DNA of 64,000 nt from Bacteroidales bacterium (GTDB lineage Bacteria > Bacteroidota > Bacteroidia > Bacteroidales > UBA932): contig JAGBVU010000021.1 of NCBI GenBank assembly GCA_017630155.1, positions 1 to 64,000 of the forward strand, given 5' to 3'. Below the pieces are notes generated by a model. The model was not told the DNA's origin and made no database searches. It saw nothing but the letters and a program-made list of their open reading frames with translations. The position numbers and the translations under genes are program-made. Position 1 is the stretch's first letter; each line of letters opens with the position of its first letter. Positions 7,641-15,453 of the stretch are shown here, piece after piece.

Positions 7641-10151
7641 TTATTTCTTCTCGTGTAGTTGTTCGAGTATGTTCTCTATGTGTTCCACCAAATATGTGTA
7701 GTGAGCTTTGGTAGCGGTGGTGCCGCTTGCAGCTCTGGTGGTACATTTTGCTTTGATGGCTTTAAGCTGGTAGTATGCCATGGCAGTGACGTCTGAATTG
7801 TCGCTCTTCTGAGTTTGGACAGGTGCACCGGGCCTTCCTGCAGGAGCCTCACGTTTGTAGAGTGAGATGATAGCATCTACATAAGCTTTCTGAAGCATTC
7901 TCTGGTATGCAGCTTTTTTTACGTCAGATGATATGTTGGTAAATACTATTCCATCCATATCTTTGTAAAAATCTGCCATGGTGTATGCGTTTGCACCATT
8001 CATCACCTCATCTTTTACAAGATTGAGCATCACTCTTCTGCTTACAAGATTCTTTAGGACAGCGGTATATGTCCCTTCGATGCTGTCATCAGGACGGGTG
8101 GTTATCTTGTCCAGAACATCGTTTGGAACCAGCCAAAGCTGAGGTTCGAAAAGGTGTTTTTTCAAGAATGATATAGCCTCTTTCTGTTTCTCTTTGCTGA
8201 CATGTGTGTAGTTGGCGCCAGGCTGTTCTACCACTTTTGTCTCGCCATAGACACCACCTACATATTTGGCCACATGGTTCATGTAGCGTTTGTACTGGGT
8301 AAGTACCTCCCCGTAAAGAGTTCTTAGATTGTCGTACCCTTTATTTGGTTCGGTGGTCCACTCTACAAGGTGTTCCATGATGTATTTGAGATTCTTGATA
8401 CCAAGTTCATTGGTCTCCATCTGGTTTTCACCAAGGTCCTCAGATTGGAGCCTTGGGTCACTTGGATTGGATTCTGTTCCAAATCTGTAAAGAGGATCTT
8501 TGGTCTTTTCGATGATCCATTCGTTGATTTTAGGGAGCTCAGCTTTAGGGTCATCTATCTCAGGGAATCTTCTGTAACCCCACTCGATAGCCCATTCATC
8601 GTATGTGTTTATGCGGGGGAACAGCAGTTCTTGTGGGATGTTGTCACCAGGCTGTGCCACATAGTTGAAGCGTGAGTAGTCCATAATGGATGTGGTGTGT
8701 CCGTGTTTTCTCAAGAAAGTGGTGTCACGAAGCTGGTCTGCTGTAAAGAATGCAGTGCCGGCGAAGTTGTGGCGAAGACCAAGTGTGTGTCCCACCTCGT
8801 GTGATGATACGAATCTTACGAGTTGTCCCATTAGTTCTGTATCAAAGGTCATTTTGCGTGCAGCAGGGTCCACTGGTGAGCATTGGATGAAGTACCAGTT
8901 TCTTAGAAGCAGCATGACATTGTGGTACCAGTTGATGTGGCTCTCGATGATCTCACCTGAGCGTGGGTCATTTACGTGAGGGCCGCTGGCATTAGGGATA
9001 TCTGATGGTTTGTATACTATAGCTGAGTAGCGTGCATCCTCAAGACTCCATGTTGGGTCCTCTTCTGGTGTAGGGGCTACTTTTGCCATAATCGCATTTT
9101 TGAAGCCCGCTTTTTCAAATGCCGGTTGCCAGTCGTTTACACCGGCGATAAGGTATGGTACCCACTCTTTTGGGGTGGCTGGATCGATGTAGTAAACGAT
9201 AGGTTTGGCTGGCTCCACAAGTTCTCCTCTTTTGTATTTCTCCAAATCTTCAGGTTTTGGCTCAAGTCTCCAGCGGGTGATGAGTTTGGTGTTCTCCACT
9301 CTCTGTGGGTTTTTGTCGAAATCGACATATCTTACTGTGAAATAGCCTACACGTGGATCTTCATATCTGGCTACCATAGGTTTCTCCGGTAGAAGCACAA
9401 ATGAGCTGTTAAGCATATATGTAGCGGTAGGTGTGCCTTCTGTGCGGCCGTATGTGTAGACCACTTTGAACTCAGTATTGATAGGGTAGGTGGTCACATC
9501 GTGAACGTAAGATTTGTCCTTCTGAAGGTTAGCAAGCTTGAACCCTTTTTTGTCCCTCTTGGAGAAGAAAAGGTACTCCGAATCCGACATAAGGAAGTCT
9601 GTAACATCGATGATATTGTCTTTTTTGTCTGCTGAGAATGCCTTGATGTCAAATGCTGCAACGATAGCAGGGTAGTTGGAATTGGCCACATTTTCAGGCA
9701 TAACCTCATTTGAACGCTCACGGTACATTCTGCTCTTGAGATAGATTTTGTTGTTCTCTCCCTTCTCAAAATGAAGCATGGCAGAGTTGATGATATCTCC
9801 TGCGTAGCCTGAGAAGGAGCCTCTGATACCTTCTGCAGATTTGCTTACGCGGCTCACCACACGGATATCTCTACCAAAGAGGGTGTCGTTGACACAAATG
9901 TAGAATTTACCCTCTTGTTTGTAGACAGAGGTGAGACCTTTCATCACCTTGGCATCTGATTTAATGAATTTCTCCATTGCCGCAGGCCCTTTCTTGGCAG
10001 GTTTCTTGACTGCTGCAGTGGTGTCCTTGGCAGCAACCTCAGTCTTGGCCGCCTCTTTTGCTTTCTTGTTCTTCCTTTGGGCGAAGCACTCTTGACCCGA
10101 GCCAGCGCAAATAGTTATTGCGCAGATGGCAATCATCAATTTTTTTATCAT
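7641..10151 (-). CDS. Secreted zinc-dependent metalloprotease (DUF5118/DUF5117/DUF4953 type)
   Basis: This 836-aa protein begins with a signal peptide (MIKKLMIAICAITICAGSG) and a lysine/alanine-rich linker. The order matches the Bacteroidota zinc-metalloprotease family: DUF5118-like (~60-110), DUF5117-like (~115-300) and a DUF4953-like catalytic region. The zinc site is HEVGHTLGLRH near residue 450, an extended HExxHxxGxxH motif of the metzincin kind, followed by SIMDYSRFNYVAQ, which could be the Met-turn. It is probably periplasmic or surface-exposed; the substrate is unknown. The upstream small membrane-protein gene stops 2 bp before its start, so the two are probably co-transcribed. Confidence 0.9.
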   Translation of the reverse strand: MIKKLMIAICAITICAGSGQECFAQRKNKKAKEAAKTEVAAKDTTAAVKKPAKKGPAAMEKFIKSDAKVMKGLTSVYKQEGKFYICVNDTLFGRDIRVVSRVSKSAEGIRGSFSGYAGDIINSAMLHFEKGENNKIYLKSRMYRERSNEVMPENVANSNYPAIVAAFDIKAFSADKKDNIIDVTDFLMSDSEYLFFSKRDKKGFKLANLQKDKSYVHDVTTYPINTEFKVVYTYGRTEGTPTATYMLNSSFVLLPEKPMVARYEDPRVGYFTVRYVDFDKNPQRVENTKLITRWRLEPKPEDLEKYKRGELVEPAKPIVYYIDPATPKEWVPYLIAGVNDWQPAFEKAGFKNAIMAKVAPTPEEDPTWSLEDARYSAIVYKPSDIPNASGPHVNDPRSGEIIESHINWYHNVMLLLRNWYFIQCSPVDPAARKMTFDTELMGQLVRFVSSHEVGHTLGLRHNFAGTAFFTADQLRDTTFLRKHGHTTSIMDYSRFNYVAQPGDNIPQELLFPRINTYDEWAIEWGYRRFPEIDDPKAELPKINEWIIEKTKDPLYRFGTESNPSDPRLQSEDLGENQMETNELGIKNLKYIMEHLVEWTTEPNKGYDNLRTLYGEVLTQYKRYMNHVAKYVGGVYGETKVVEQPGANYTHVSKEKQKEAISFLKKHLFEPQLWLVPNDVLDKITTRPDDSIEGTYTAVLKNLVSRRVMLNLVKDEVMNGANAYTMADFYKDMDGIVFTNISSDVKKAAYQRMLQKAYVDAIISLYKREAPAGRPGAPVQTQKSDNSDVTAMAYYQLKAIKAKCTTRAASGTTATKAHYTYLVEHIENILEQLHEKK

Positions 10152-10152
10152 T

Positions 10153-10722
10153 TTATTCGTTATTTATTTCAGATATTCCACTTAGTTTGTATACTATGTA
10201 TAAAAAGCAAAGGTCCAGGATAACACTGGCGGCATGAGTATATGTCTTAGCTGAGAGTAGAATTAGGGGAACGCGAATAAATGATGGGATGAAAGGTGTC
10301 CACTTGATAAATCTTCTCAGCTTGGCTGTAATATTACATCCATTGACGAAAGTGAATAGGCCGACAATATCTATCACGAAGAGTAATATAGCGAAAAGGG
10401 AGATTGTTATTGGTTGGATTGTCACTATATTCAACACAATGTTTTCAATCATGCAAAGTAGTGTTTGGAGGACCAGGAGGGAGAGTCCTATTCTACCCTT
10501 TTTGTTTATCTCTGTGTTACGGGAGGTGACAAGTTTTAGGTAAACCAATAGAGTCAAAGATTTGCTACACAATGACAAAATGTTGTTAACAACAGTATTG
10601 GCCTCGAAAAAGTATTGGTATGTATAAAAAATATTGAACAATGCATTAATGGCGAATGTCAGAATTATGCATGTAATAAGTTCCTTTTGTGGAGTCATGT
10701 TCTTAAAACTACAGGTTTTCAT
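10153..10722 (-). CDS. Small integral membrane protein, unknown function
   Basis: This 189-aa hydrophobic protein has about five predicted membrane helices (around residues 15-33, 45-63, 75-98, 105-128 and 160-180). I do not recognise a family. It lies 1 bp upstream of the metalloprotease start codon, and the two genes probably share the promoter at 10751-10758. It is more AT-rich than its neighbours. Confidence 0.65.
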   Translation of the reverse strand: MKTCSFKNMTPQKELITCIILTFAINALFNIFYTYQYFFEANTVVNNILSLCSKSLTLLVYLKLVTSRNTEINKKGRIGLSLLVLQTLLCMIENIVLNIVTIQPITISLFAILLFVIDIVGLFTFVNGCNITAKLRRFIKWTPFIPSFIRVPLILLSAKTYTHAASVILDLCFLYIVYKLSGISEINNE

Positions 10723-10750
10723 GTTATGTAAAGGTTATGTTTCTAAAGAA

Positions 10751-10771
10751 CAAATATAAACATTAAATTTG
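10751..10771. promoter_or_regulatory. Back-to-back -7 boxes for the membrane-protein operon (-) and umuD (+)
   Basis: The minus-strand box TATATTTG (10751-10758) and the plus-strand box TAAATTTG (10764-10771) are separated by 5 bp. The umuD ATG begins 4 bp after its box, so the umuD message would be leaderless. I see no clear LexA-type palindrome here. Confidence 0.65.
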
Positions 10772-10775
10772 CCTT

Positions 10776-11195
10776 ATGGCAAGGATTGAGATATATAAAG
10801 CAAACGATAGTGAGCTTTTTCTCCCTCTGGCAGAGGGTGTTAAGGCCGGTTTCCCATCTCCAGCTGAGGATATACCGCATATGAGTCTGGATATCACATC
10901 GCAGATAGTGAAAAATCCGGCATCGACTTTTTATGCAAAGGTGAGCGGCACCAGTATGATAGATGACGGGATCGGGGATGGGGATATTCTGGTAGTGGAC
11001 AAGTCGGTTACCCCATATAACGGCTGCATAGCCATCTGCTTTGTGGATGGTGAATTTACCCTCAAGCATGTGGAGATTCATCCTGACCACATCATGCTAG
11101 TTCCTGCAAACAAGGCTTTCAAGCCCATAAAGGTGACTCAGGACAATGAGTTCATCATCTGGGGTGTAGTCCGCTATGTTATAAAAAAAGTGTAG
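10776..11195 (+). CDS. umuD: UmuD-like S24 peptidase, DNA polymerase V accessory subunit
   Basis: This 139-aa LexA/UmuD-family protein has the autocleavage bond in VKAGFPSP (Ala24-Gly25), the catalytic serine in SGTSM (Ser60) and the lysine in FTLKH (Lys97). The numbering is the same as in E. coli UmuD. RecA-stimulated self-cleavage gives UmuD', which joins UmuC to form the translesion polymerase. It lacks a LexA-type DNA-binding domain. umuC follows after 6 bp. Confidence 0.93.
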   Translation: MARIEIYKANDSELFLPLAEGVKAGFPSPAEDIPHMSLDITSQIVKNPASTFYAKVSGTSMIDDGIGDGDILVVDKSVTPYNGCIAICFVDGEFTLKHVEIHPDHIMLVPANKAFKPIKVTQDNEFIIWGVVRYVIKKV

Positions 11196-11201
11196 CCGGA
11201 T

Positions 11202-12461
11202 ATGTACGGATTGGCCGACTGCAACAACTTTTTCGTGAGCTGCGAGCGGGTTTTCAGACCCGACCTCCAGGGGAAGCCCGTTATAGTTCTGTCGAACAAT
11301 GACGGTTGTGCTGTGGCACGCAGCAATGAGGCAAAGGCCCTAGGCATCAAAATGGGGGTCCCCCTTTTTCAGGTACGCGATATAGTGGAGAGGCATGGTG
11401 TCACGGTCTTCTCCTCCAATTATGCCCTCTATGGTGATATGTCCAACAGGGTGCAATCAACACTCCGCCAGATGGTCCCTGCGGTGGAGGTATACTCCAT
11501 CGATGAGGCATTTCTCGACCTTCGTGGTCTGGAGCATACCGATCTGGATGCCCTTGCAAAAAATATATCAGCGGTTTGCCGACGCAATACCGGTATTCCC
11601 GTTTCAGTGGGTGTCGCCCCCACCAAAACCCTCGCAAAAATTGCCTCAAAGCTCTGCAAGCAATACCCCAAGCTCCGTGGAGGATGCTATATGCACCGCC
11701 CCCAGGATATAGAGAAGGTGCTTCGCAAATTCCCCATTGAGGATGTCTGGGGGATAGGGCGCCGCTACTCCAAAAGGCTCAAGGCTTATGGGATAAATAC
11801 AGCTTGGGATTTCTCCCAACTGGCTCCGCAATGGGTACAGCAGGAGATGGGGCTCCCCGGCCTCAATACCTGGAACGAACTTCGGGGCAAACCTTGCATA
11901 GAGTTCGATACTCACGTACAGGACAAGCAGCAGATTTGCGTTTCGCGCAGCTTCTCCAAAGAGATATACGATTTTGAACCATTGGCAGAACAGGTCTCTC
12001 TTTTTACGGCAATGGCTTGCGAGAAGCTCCGTCGTCAGCATAGTGCTTGCCATTATGCTCTGGTCTTTGTTCTGACCAATCGCCATAAGGAGGGGGCTCC
12101 GCAACATATGGAGGGGAGGACCATCGCTTTTCCTGTAGAGACAGACAGTACACTCGAGATCAATGAGGCAGTGTTGAGGGGGCTAAAACAGCTGTATCGT
12201 GAGGGATACGGCTATAAAAAAGCGGGGGCAATACTTTCTGGCATTATCCCTAAGTCTTCTGTCCAGCCGGACCTTTTCGATACGGTCGACAGGGATAAAC
12301 ATGCCCACTTGATGTCGGTGGTCGATGCTATAAACAATAAAAACGGTCACCACGGAATATACTTCGCCTCCCAATCTTTTGAAGGAATCAAAATGAACCG
12401 ACAGCACCTCTCCCAGCGCTTTACTACTGAGTGGGATGAGATAATGGTGGTGAAGGTATGA
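11202..12461 (+). CDS. umuC: UmuC, Y-family DNA polymerase V catalytic subunit
   Basis: This 419-aa protein starts MYGLADCNNFFVSCERVF with the metal-binding Asp. It has the Y-family motif YSIDEAFLDL near residue 100, a helix-hairpin-helix-like VWGIGRRYSKRL near 180, the little-finger domain and a DUF4113-like C-terminus. It carries out error-prone bypass of DNA lesions with UmuD'. Full length, no break. Confidence 0.96.
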   Translation: MYGLADCNNFFVSCERVFRPDLQGKPVIVLSNNDGCAVARSNEAKALGIKMGVPLFQVRDIVERHGVTVFSSNYALYGDMSNRVQSTLRQMVPAVEVYSIDEAFLDLRGLEHTDLDALAKNISAVCRRNTGIPVSVGVAPTKTLAKIASKLCKQYPKLRGGCYMHRPQDIEKVLRKFPIEDVWGIGRRYSKRLKAYGINTAWDFSQLAPQWVQQEMGLPGLNTWNELRGKPCIEFDTHVQDKQQICVSRSFSKEIYDFEPLAEQVSLFTAMACEKLRRQHSACHYALVFVLTNRHKEGAPQHMEGRTIAFPVETDSTLEINEAVLRGLKQLYREGYGYKKAGAILSGIIPKSSVQPDLFDTVDRDKHAHLMSVVDAINNKNGHHGIYFASQSFEGIKMNRQHLSQRFTTEWDEIMVVKV

Positions 12462-12554
12462 GACTGGGAAGGAGTTCTGTAGTATTCCTATTTTGTCCGT
12501 TTGATAGAATGTAGTTAACTTTACAAGAGTAAAAGTCTTCAATTCATTATTACC

Positions 12555-13631
12555 ATGAGATCAAAAATAGCCATCGCATTGTTGTCTGCAATACTTTGCG
12601 GCACACCATTACATGCGCAGAGTTTTCTTAAGAATCTGGGAGAGAGCATTAAGAAGGAGATTAAAAAAGATGTAAAGAAAGCGGTTGATAAAGGGGTCAG
12701 AGACACCAAAGATAAAATCAATGAGAAAATCAAAGAGAAAGTCAACGAGAATGTCAATGAGAATGTCAATGAGAATGTCGGTGAGAAGTCGCAGGAGCAT
12801 AATAACCCAGCGACTGACATAGTGCAAAACGTGGTTTCAGGTGCAGCAGTTTCTGCCGATCTTGGCGAGAATGTGGAGCGCCAGAGCGGTTTGGATTATA
12901 TCGACGAGTACGGTGTAAACCACGGCGGCGGTATCTTGATCGGTGATATCCTTTGGGCTCCGGTCAACTGCGGATTTCATCCTACAGACTACCCATATGG
13001 CAAACTCTATCAGTGGGGTCGCAAGCACGGCCAGGGCTATGGTCCTCCATATCAATACAAGGATAAGCCAGTAGTGGATCCAGACCCTGACAAGAGCCAG
13101 CCGGAGATTGTCCCTGGACCGGCCACCCCGAAAGGGGCACTCAAGTATCCGAATCGTTTTTATGCCAAGTCTGACATGGCCCCTTTCAATTGGTGCAAAA
13201 ACGATATGAAACTGTGGTGCGATTTTACTGACGATGGGAAGATATATAAAAACGGGGCCTATGATCCATGCCCGGAGGGATGGAGACTACCAGACATAAA
13301 AGACTTCGACAAACTTATCGAGCACTCTTCGGATTTAGTGATAAATCCTGCAACAGGCCAGAAGGGACGCTGGTTCTCTGGACCACTGCCTTACAGTATC
13401 GCAGTGCCTCGTATCTTTCTCCCGGCTGCAGGTCAACGCTATTGCGACGGTATGAGCGCGTTCCGTGGTACACACGGAGCATATTGGACGCTTCGCCATG
13501 GCGGTGGTGAGCTGATGGTCTATAATTTCACATTCTCTCGCGACGATATGGAGGTTGACCCATTTGGCGCTCCCCACGACGCCTACTCAGTCCGTTGTGT
13601 AAAGGATATGCCCGGACAGTCTATGTGGTAG
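12555..13631 (+). CDS. Exported FISUMP-domain protein
   Basis: This 358-aa protein starts with a signal peptide (MRSKIAIALLSAILCGTPLHA). A highly charged helical stretch (residues ~27-80) is made of four-residue units such as NEKI, KEKV and NENV. A FISUMP-type domain (Fibrobacter succinogenes major paralogous domain, PF09603) follows, with YGKLYQWGRK, YDPCPEGWRLP, FLPAAGQR and YSVRCVKDM. Such proteins are exported or surface-attached in Bacteroidota and have no assigned activity. It is followed by a long gene-free stretch. Confidence 0.8.
   Translation: MRSKIAIALLSAILCGTPLHAQSFLKNLGESIKKEIKKDVKKAVDKGVRDTKDKINEKIKEKVNENVNENVNENVGEKSQEHNNPATDIVQNVVSGAAVSADLGENVERQSGLDYIDEYGVNHGGGILIGDILWAPVNCGFHPTDYPYGKLYQWGRKHGQGYGPPYQYKDKPVVDPDPDKSQPEIVPGPATPKGALKYPNRFYAKSDMAPFNWCKNDMKLWCDFTDDGKIYKNGAYDPCPEGWRLPDIKDFDKLIEHSSDLVINPATGQKGRWFSGPLPYSIAVPRIFLPAAGQRYCDGMSAFRGTHGAYWTLRHGGGELMVYNFTFSRDDMEVDPFGAPHDAYSVRCVKDMPGQSMW
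12721..12783 (+). repeat. 12-bp degenerate tandem repeat inside the FISUMP gene
   Basis: About five copies of a 12-bp unit close to AATGAGAATGTC encode repeating four-residue units (NEKI, KEKV, then NENV three times). The last copies are almost identical, which suggests recent slippage. Each unit is a multiple of three, so copy-number changes keep frame. Confidence 0.8.
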
Positions 13632-13710
13632 GCTGCCTGATACTAAATGGATGCGGTGCTGCGTGGGTGTTAAGGCCTGTCTAATGGATTTTCTATGTGA
13701 CGGTTTTTCG

Positions 13711-13905
13711 GATTATGGCTATGGAGATTAGGTTCTTTAGGCGTTCGCTACGTTCACTCTGTGCGGGGGTAACAAGGCGTCTTCAGACGCCCCGCGGAGG
13801 CCGTGTATTTGCGCAGCAAATACGGCAAGGCCGGGAGCGCTAGTCCGGCGAGAGCCGGTATTGTAGTGCTTAGGCCTTCAGAACCTAATTCTCCATAGCA
13901 TTATC
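13711..13905. repeat. Structured repeat module 1, copy B
   Basis: The core runs 13723-13894 (172 bp). It starts GGAGATTAGGTTCTTTAGGC and ends with the inverted counterpart GAACCTAATTCTCC; the inverted pairing extends outward through GGCTAT/ATAGC flanks. Inside lie three perfect hairpins: GGCGTC/GACGCC (13776-13791), GTATTTGC/GCAAATAC (13805-13823) and CCGGC/GCCGG with a GAGA loop (13845-13858). A second copy in the opposite orientation is at 39927-40074. It lies between convergent genes. I do not recognise the element. Confidence 0.75.
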
Positions 13906-13937
13906 ATCATATGACGTGGGTATCTTTGTAGGCGAAG

Positions 13938-14059
13938 GGACTAAGCGTGGCATCCCTTGCTGGAGGTACGTCTGAAAGGGGTTAGTGCGTCTAATCCACC
14001 TTTCAGAGCCGTCACTAAGCACATTTTTGCCCCTTAGATGCCGATTTTGCGTCCAGTCC
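13938..14059 (+). repeat. Structured repeat module 2, copy B
   Basis: This 122-bp unit starts GGACTAAGCG and ends GCGTCCAGTCC, giving GGACT/AGTCC terminal inverted repeats. A strong internal hairpin pairs TCTGAAAGG (13971-13979) with CCTTTCAGA (13999-14007), extended by TTAG/CTAA. GGCATC (13949-13954) can pair with GATGCC (14037-14042). The right end (ATGCCGATTTTGCGTCCAGTCC region) is nearly identical to the right end of copy A (40099-40220), and the length is the same. A -7-like TATCTTTG (13921-13928) precedes this copy only. Confidence 0.7.
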
Positions 14060-14097
14060 TTTTGCGATACATAAGCAAAAAAATCAGCGGGTAATAA

Positions 14098-14140
14098 AAT
14101 TAATGACCTGTCCTATATGTCTATAGGACAAGTCATCAAT
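14098..14140 (-). terminator. Hairpin downstream of the Rpn remnant
   Basis: TGACCTGTCCTATA (14104-14117) pairs with TATAGGACAAGTCA (14122-14135) with one mismatch, and the complementarity continues weakly outward. On the minus strand it follows the stop of the Rpn-family remnant by about 25 bp, so it may be that gene's old terminator. No long T-run is present. Confidence 0.5.
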
Positions 14141-14162
14141 ATTCTCAGAACAGAGAAACGTA

Positions 14163-14371
14163 TTATAATTCCTCGATTACCTTTTTATCTATACCAGTGA
14201 TAATAGAGATTTCAGAAATAGATATTCCTCTATTTTTCATTTTTCTAGCCAGATCTAAGCGCTCCTCCTCACGACCCTCTTCATAGCCCCTCTTCGCGGG
14301 CTGTGGCCAGGATGTTGTTATAATCACGTTCTGAAATCATCTCTTGTTCGTATTTTATCCGTTTGTCGCCG
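14163..14371 (-). pseudogene. C-terminal remnant of an Rpn-family (PD-(D/E)XK) nuclease/transposase
   Basis: The minus strand encodes a tail typical of the Rpn family: an N-part with YEQEMISERDYNNILATAREEG and, in the next frame, YEEGREEERLDLARKMKNRG followed by ISISEISIITGIDKKVIEEL and a stop. The two parts join only if one G is removed from the run at 14287-14290, so the remnant is frameshifted. The N-terminal nuclease domain is missing; an in-frame stop lies just upstream near 14392. It sits beside the repeat modules of locus B. Confidence 0.75.
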
Positions 14372-14436
14372 ATGTGTAGTCGGGATGGTGTGCCTTACAG
14401 GCCTTAGGGTGTTTTGACGATAGTAGGATTGTGCTG

Positions 14437-15015
14437 TTATGACTCCATAATCTCGTTGGCTATGTAGTCTTCGGCTACTTGAGGGTAGGCCTTTTCCAGT
14501 TCGTGAATTTTGGCGGCCAGTGTTTCTGGGGTGTCATCTTCGTGAACAGCGCAGATGCTTTGGTATATGGTTCTGCCGCAGTCGTAGTTCTGGTCGATGA
14601 CATGGATAGTGATACCTGACTGCTTCTCTTTGGCTGCGATTACAGCCTGATGTACGTGTTCGCCATACATACCCTTGCCTCCAAATTTGGGGAGAAGGGC
14701 AGGGTGAACATTGAGGATCCTGTCTGGATAGCGTTCCAGAAGGTATTGTGGTACTTTCAGAAGAAAGCCGGCCAGGATGACAAAATCGATATGGTATTCG
14801 TCCATAATGGAGAGTATCACCTTAGGGTCCTGGAACTCTTTGTATGTGAAGGTTGTGGATGGTACGCCGAGCCTCTCTGCACGCTGCAGGACATAGGCAT
14901 CCTTTTTGTTTGACAGGATTACGCTGACTCTTCCTACCGATGAGTCTTTGAAGTGGTTCACAAGATTTTCCGCATTGGAACCTGAACCTGAGGCAAATAC
15001 TGCTATATTGAACAT
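14437..15015 (-). CDS. purN: Phosphoribosylglycinamide formyltransferase
   Basis: This 192-aa enzyme has N-terminal FNIAVFASGSGSNAENL (phosphate-binding loop), LAGFLLKVP, and the active-site stretch NVHPALLPKFGGKGMYG with the catalytic Asn and His. A conserved HVIDQNYDCG follows (catalytic Asp). It uses 10-formyl-THF to formylate GAR, the third step of purine synthesis. The family motifs are complete. It is monocistronic; its promoter is interleaved with that of yccF. Confidence 0.97.
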   Translation of the reverse strand: MFNIAVFASGSGSNAENLVNHFKDSSVGRVSVILSNKKDAYVLQRAERLGVPSTTFTYKEFQDPKVILSIMDEYHIDFVILAGFLLKVPQYLLERYPDRILNVHPALLPKFGGKGMYGEHVHQAVIAAKEKQSGITIHVIDQNYDCGRTIYQSICAVHEDDTPETLAAKIHELEKAYPQVAEDYIANEIMES

Positions 15016-15021
15016 ATTTAC

Positions 15022-15048
15022 TATATTTGTAAGACAATGACAAATTTA
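15022..15048. promoter_or_regulatory. Interleaved -7 boxes for yccF (+) and purN (-)
   Basis: The plus-strand box TATATTTG (15022-15029) lies to the left of the minus-strand box TAAATTTG (15041-15048). Expected start sites (~15036 rightward and ~15034 leftward) mean each transcript runs through the other's -7 box. The arrangement makes simultaneous initiation unlikely. Confidence 0.6.
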
Positions 15049-15066
15049 ACAATTTAAGGTAAAGTT

Positions 15067-15435
15067 ATGAAAATATTAGGGAATATATTTTGGCTGATTC
15101 TTGGCGGTTTTGCTATCTCGGTCTATTATGCCATCATCGGACTCCTCTTCTGCTGCACCATTGTGGGTATCCCATTTGGTCTCCAGCTTATCAAGATGGC
15201 GGGCTTTGCATTCTGGCCATTTGGCCGTCAGGTGGTCTCAGGAGACAATGACAACGGCTGCCTCAGTATTTTTATGAATATTCTGTGGATAGTTCTTGGC
15301 GGTATAGAGATAGCCTTCCTCCACTTCTCCTTCGGTCTCGTATGCTGCCTCACCATAGTAGGTATCCCTTTTGGTTTGCAGCACTTCAAGATGGGAATCC
15401 TCGCAGTCATCCCATTCGGCAAGGAGATAGTTTAA
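15067..15435 (+). CDS. yccF: YccF-domain inner membrane protein
   Basis: This 122-aa protein is made of two YccF repeats, each ending in a motif like CCTIVGIPFGLQ followed by a lysine and WPFG or IPFG. There are about three to four hydrophobic segments. It is an inner-membrane protein of unknown function. It lies 18 bp upstream of the TPR/HTH gene. Confidence 0.9.
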   Translation: MKILGNIFWLILGGFAISVYYAIIGLLFCCTIVGIPFGLQLIKMAGFAFWPFGRQVVSGDNDNGCLSIFMNILWIVLGGIEIAFLHFSFGLVCCLTIVGIPFGLQHFKMGILAVIPFGKEIV

Positions 15436-15453
15436 GGGAAAACAACTGAAAAA

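Noticed and set aside
10740..10775. LexA/SOS box upstream of umuDC
   Set aside because: No convincing palindrome of a known LexA type was seen; only opposing -7 boxes.
12721..12783. Possible CRISPR-like array
   Set aside because: Units are contiguous 12-bp coding repeats without spacers.
14163..14371. Functional Rpn nuclease gene
   Set aside because: The frame is broken by an extra G and the nuclease domain is missing, so it is listed as a pseudogene.
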